Of a stretch of 64,000 bases of DNA, positions 59,611-64,000 are shown in pieces; positions within the stretch are counted from its first letter, which is position 1; each line of letters begins with the position of its first letter. Where the stretch lies: assembly GCA_963920665.1 (NCBI GenBank), contig OY987266.1:13459001-13523000 (forward strand), given 5' to 3'. Both the position numbers and the translations under genes were made by a program. Origin of the DNA: Straminergon stramineum (Eukaryota; Streptophyta; Bryopsida; Hypnales; Calliergonaceae). Under the pieces are notes generated by a model. That model did not search any database, was not told the DNA's origin, and saw only the letters and a list, made by a program, of their open reading frames with translations.

Positions 59611-61584
59611 GCACAGTTCAATGTCCTTTGCCTTCCAAATTGCTTACGTGGTGAAGAACTCTCGATAAAAATTTGGGTCGGCTAGGATTGGAGACCCAAA
59701 CTTTGATCAAGAGTTTGTCAAATTTTTTTCATAGAGAAAACAAAAATTGACAAGATCTCAGTCAATAGATTGGACTAGGACTATTTTAATGTGGTAGATA
59801 GAATGTTCCTTTTTTGTTATTTGTTAGAAGCCCTTGTTATTTGTCATTTGTTATTTGTTGGTTGCCATTGGGGTTTGAAACCTAGTCTCCACCACTACAA
59901 TGGGGAGTCCTTGCATTCAATGAACTTATTTCAAAACCGTTTTTGACTCTTTTCTCATGTTTTTTTATCTTTTGCTTGAAAAAACTAATGCATGGGGTGA
60001 GGTTTCATAGAAAATTTCTGAATGCTTTGTCAAAATTGGAGTTATCAAGATCTAGAGTGTTCATATATTTTGTTATCCACATTGCACAATTGCATGGCTA
60101 TGCTCTTCCTGAGACCATCCTCAATCCTTTTAGTATCAATCATTCCTTCCAAATTCATTTCTAACCTTTTGACTAATATATAATTAGAACTTGAAATTTC
60201 TTTCATTGGAAGTGCATTCCAAATTCCTTTGAATAGATATGAGAAAACTCAAATTTAGGCATTTATCAAAGAAAATAAACCGCTTCAAAATCTAGCAAAG
60301 AGACAAAAATTATAGAAGTCTTGTCAAATGACAATTACCAAAGAAAATACTATAGAACATCAATAACATTGCTATCAAACACTCTACAACCAACCACTCT
60401 CCACTAACTTCAACATCTCCTAAGTTAAATCTATTTTTCCAAATCCTTCTTAAAGCATCTTCTTGAACTCATAGAGTATACCCTCTAACACTTCTTAATC
60501 CTTAAAAGACCATTGTCCCTGAGATCAAGAAACAAAAAGAATTTCAAGCAAGTTCCTATGACATTACATTTTAGTGAAACTTTTTCAAAAGATAGAAAAA
60601 CTTATTAGCTTCGTGGGAATATAATTTTTATTTCAATCAATGCCTAGGAATAGAAGTTATGCCATCTTAAACATAATTTTCACGTTACCGAGCAAAAATA
60701 GAAATCCACAAAAACTTGAAATGAAATTAATTTTTTTTCTTATAGATCATATTTTTGCTTACATGTGAAGCTTTTCTTCGTTCCATTTGGATTAATGATG
60801 TGAAAGTTATGAACAATCTTGTTTATTGGACAATCTAATCATCTTCTAGAAAAAATATCTTTTAGGATTTATTTCTGAAAGCAATTCTCACAATTTAAAA
60901 AAAATTGTTTGTCAAGGATAAATTTGCTTGCTAGAACAATCTCACCATCGAGATTATTGTGTTTCAATCCCATCTTAGAGCTATTACCAATTTAGTTTTT
61001 CTTTCAACCTTGGACCTACTTCTACTTAACAATTTTTTTTAAAATGAACTAATCAAGAACTTTTTTTGGAGTTTTTCTTCCTAGACTTCCAACACAATTC
61101 TTCAACATAAAAAATGTTCTTCAAAATCCATAGAGCAAAAAAATTCCACAAATGGCGTTCAAAGTCATTTGAAATTGCAATTTGATATTCAAAAAACTCT
61201 TTTTTCAATTTTGAATGCTAGTATCTTCCAATTTGTATGGTCAAACTTCATAAAATTTTGACCACATGATCTTAGACAAATAAAGCACAAAATCCTATGG
61301 TTAAAAAAATATATTTTTTATTGGGTGAATGTAACAAAAATGATAATTTTGAGTGGTTTTTGATAGAAAAATGGCTTGGGAACTTTAAGAGTTTATTTAT
61401 GCCAAACTAAAAAAATGGTTGGAGTCCACTTCTCTCTATCATGACCTCATATTCAAGAGGAATAGAGGATGGAAGTTTTGGATTCATACCCAATTAGTCT
61501 CTAGAAGACCCCAAATTCAATAGCAAATGGGATTATTGGATTATAATAGATTAAATCAACTAGACAAAATCCATTGCTATCTAC
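59611..61584. other. AT-rich intergenic sequence
   Basis: No gene recognised. The stretch 61190-61370 is loosely similar to the repeat at 27110-27262 (TAGTATCTTCCAATTT phrase). Confidence 0.4.
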
Positions 61585-61586
61585 TA

Positions 61587-61667
61587 CTCCCTCCGTTTGA
61601 AAATAGTATATCCATTCTTAGTGTTGATTGCACTGAGAATGGATACATTATTTCCAAACGGAGGGAG
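61587..61667. mobile_element. Stowaway-type MITE (Tc1/mariner), 81 bp
   Basis: Ends CTCCCTCCGTTTG and CAAACGGAGGGAG, flanked by TA at both sides (61585-61586 and 61668-61669). Almost the whole element forms one hairpin. This is the classic Stowaway terminal sequence. Confidence 0.9.
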
Positions 61668-62905
61668 TATCATCTTTCATTCATTTATCCCTTGCAAGAC
61701 TACAATAAGTTACAGAAAAATGCATATGAGACACCAATGCTGCATATTTTGAACTTCCAACAATATGCAAAGTATAAAAGAGAAATTTGATCTCAAGCAT
61801 TCAAAATTACATGTAATTAAAATTGAGAATCATAAAGTGAATTGGAAAACTTTGAGGGTCTATTTTCAAGTTATGTTCATTGAAAAATATGAAAATACGT
61901 AAATTTTGGATTTTTTAATCCTATTGTCTATCATTTAGTACTATCCATCTCATGTATTAATGACAACTTCATTCTATATGGCATTATAGAAATGACAAAA
62001 TCAAACATGCATATCAAATTGTAACAATCATGTACCCTCTTGAACCAGGGGGTGATACCTTTTGAGTGGATAGTGAGAGAATGTCAATTTCAAAGAAAAC
62101 CACAAATGATTTTCCGAAGGGGTCCATGTGGTATTTCTCCATTTGTTGTTAATCTTTTCAAAATAAACTAAAATGAGCACATATTTCATTCTCTTATTCA
62201 TTGAGATTGGCACTTGTTACAAATTCCCCCTCCCACCCCACATTTGTATTTGTGTGACATTAGTGTGGTTGACAAAAAATATGGGATATTTCTAACTTGT
62301 TTGCCATATCCATATTTCATGTTTGTACTTCCGTATCTGTTCTTGTATGTGTATTTTATTTTAGTATGTCATAGCCATATTCCGTATGTGTACTCCATAT
62401 ACATATTCCATATTTGACTTGGGCGGCTAAAATTGACCTAATCAGACTCCCCACATTAAAATTTGCCCACCCACATCAACAGTGCTAGGGGGTGATTTAA
62501 TTTTTTTTTCCAAAATGATTAGATGGCCCAGATTTTTTGACAATATGGGGGGGGCAAGTTTTTACAAAAAATAGGTTGTGATGCATCTTTTGAGTGGATA
62601 GTAGTCATTTACCCCTCTTGAACCTCTTCTATGGTCAATATTAGTTTTGAACTTGGTCTTCTATGAAAATAAATTAGGTTGGGATTCAAATCTAGGGAGT
62701 TCGGTGGCCAATTTATTGTGAATATGATTGCAATGATCCAATGCAATTATTTGTACTAGACAACAATTCATATTTCTAATTGCTTGGCCAACCACTTAGA
62801 GCTTATAATAATCAATTATAGTGATGTTTACAAGGATTTGATAAAAAATCATTGTCCACAAAGGGTGCATTAGAAATATCTATAAAATTATTGTTTTTAA
62901 TGTGT
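61668..62905. other. AT-rich intergenic sequence
   Basis: Low-complexity CATATT-rich stretch near 62300-62410. No gene recognised. Confidence 0.4.
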
Positions 62906-63913
62906 AGTGGGGTGACAATCAAAATGGCGTTTTTGAATCTATAGTGAAGGAAATTTCACATCTGCCAACTTTGACAACCTCCCAAGGGTTGAAAAATTGG
63001 TATTTTACCACGAATTTTTTTTACGACAAGATCATTTCTAAGATAATAACATGTGTACCAAATTTGAAGGCCAAAATATTCACCAATAAAAATATATTAA
63101 AAATCTACCAACATGTGTAGTTGTGAAAAAATGGTTTCCAGCCCCATTGTTTCCCACAACTCCACATGTTGGTAGATTGTGGATATCTTTTTTTGAATAA
63201 ATCTTTTGACCTTCAAATTTGGCACACATGTTATTATCATAGAGAAGATCTTGTGATAAAAATTTCATTGTAAAGAAAAAACCTTTCAGCCCTTAGGAGG
63301 GTATCTAAGTTGGTAGTAGTGAAATGGTTTCTCATAGCTACACATGTTGGTAGATTTTAAATATCTTTTTCTATGTGACTTTTTGGCCTTGAAATTTTTC
63401 ACACATGTTATTAACATAGAATTTACTTTGTGAAAAAAATTTCATAGTAAATAAGCAATTTTTTAGTCCTTGGGAGGGTGTCAAAGTTGGCAATAGTGAA
63501 ATGGTTGCTAGGATTGTTTCTCAAAACAACACATGTTGGTAGATTGTGAATATCTTTTTTATATTGATCTTTTGGCCTTGAAATTTGTGACATATGTTAT
63601 TAACATAGAGAAATTTTTGTTCCAAAAATTTCATGTCAAAAAAAAAAATTTGAGTCTTTGGGAGGCTATTAAAGTTGGTAACAATGAAAAAAATTTCATT
63701 GCTACACATGTTGGTAGATTTTCAATATATTTTATTGGTGAATATTTTGGCCTTAAAATTTGGTACACATTTTATTATCTTAGAAATGATCTTGTCATAA
63801 AAAAATTGTGGTAAAATACCAATTTTTCAACCCTTGGGAGGTTGTCAAAGTTGGCAGATGTGAAATTTCCTTCACTGTGAGTTCAAAAACGCCATTTTGA
63901 TTGTCACCCCACT
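62906..63913. mobile_element. Foldback-type element with ~210 bp terminal inverted repeats and internal tandem units
   Basis: Ends AGTGGGGTGACAATC and GATTGTCACCCCACT. Arms 62906-63120 and ~63701-63913 pair over most of their length. The interior has a ~180 bp unit starting with ACATGTTGGTAGA at about 63164, 63341, 63530 and 63705 (spacing 174-189). No coding capacity. No clear target duplication. Confidence 0.75.
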
Positions 63914-64000
63914 GTACAATAGATTCTCAAAACATTGGGACCCCCTCCTTGATTCCCATACAAACTCCCCATTTTCAAAATCAATTTCATGCAATCTCTA

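Overview
The window looks like plant nuclear DNA, most likely from a land plant with a repeat-rich genome. The signs are a TIR-NBS-LRR immune receptor with spliceosomal introns, TTTAGGG-type telomere-like tracts, a Stowaway-type MITE, a tRNA-derived SINE and AT-rich intergenic DNA. The form of the TIR start motif (FLNHRGPDVK) and the TPR tail on the receptor lean towards a non-flowering lineage such as a moss, fern or conifer. That is inference, and I cannot name a species. Most of the window is decayed mobile DNA. One complete host-like gene (the receptor) and one intact intronless kinase stand out.

Region 1 (about 0.27-17.5 kb) holds five intronless genes: a truncated hAT-type transposase, three members of a family I do not recognise (a ~120-residue N-terminal domain with a W-C-H-I motif plus variable tails, one carrying a RING finger), and a protein kinase. 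Each is preceded on its own strand by a CpG-rich array of degenerate GCGACCGCGGGT units. In three genes the array ends in a TATA-like sequence followed 49-51 bp later by a conserved element near TCATCCACCTTGAAGTGG. This looks like a shared, repeat-built promoter.

Region 2 (about 17.8-35 kb) holds decayed intron-containing genes: an FCP1/NIF-like phosphatase fragment, a ParB-like plus DNA-methyltransferase-like gene (minus strand), and a DUF7869-type transposase (plus strand). The last two are divergent. About nineteen copies of a ~27 bp imperfect palindrome (half-site CAATTCAGGTCG) lie in their introns or 5' leaders. Two inverted MITEs sit between them. Almost every premature stop in regions 1 and 2 can be explained by one C-to-T or G-to-A change, with few frameshifts, as expected from deamination of methylated, silenced DNA.

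Region 3 (35-47.8 kb) has one copy of a ~2.6 kb segmental repeat carrying a possible NIPA-type exon and two nested MITEs, then remnants of an unknown plus-strand gene with a repeat-rich leader, a second transposase-like pseudogene (minus strand) and a MITE-like element.

Region 4 (47.9-53.0 kb, minus strand) is the six-exon TIR-NBS-LRR-TPR receptor, 1310 residues as modelled, whose last intron appears to use a GC donor. Region 5 (53-64 kb) has a GC-rich unrecognised segment, a near-perfect 32 bp inverted repeat, the second copy of the 2.6 kb repeat (which keeps the empty site of a MITE present in the first copy), an 81 bp Stowaway hairpin and a 1 kb foldback element with internal tandem repeats.
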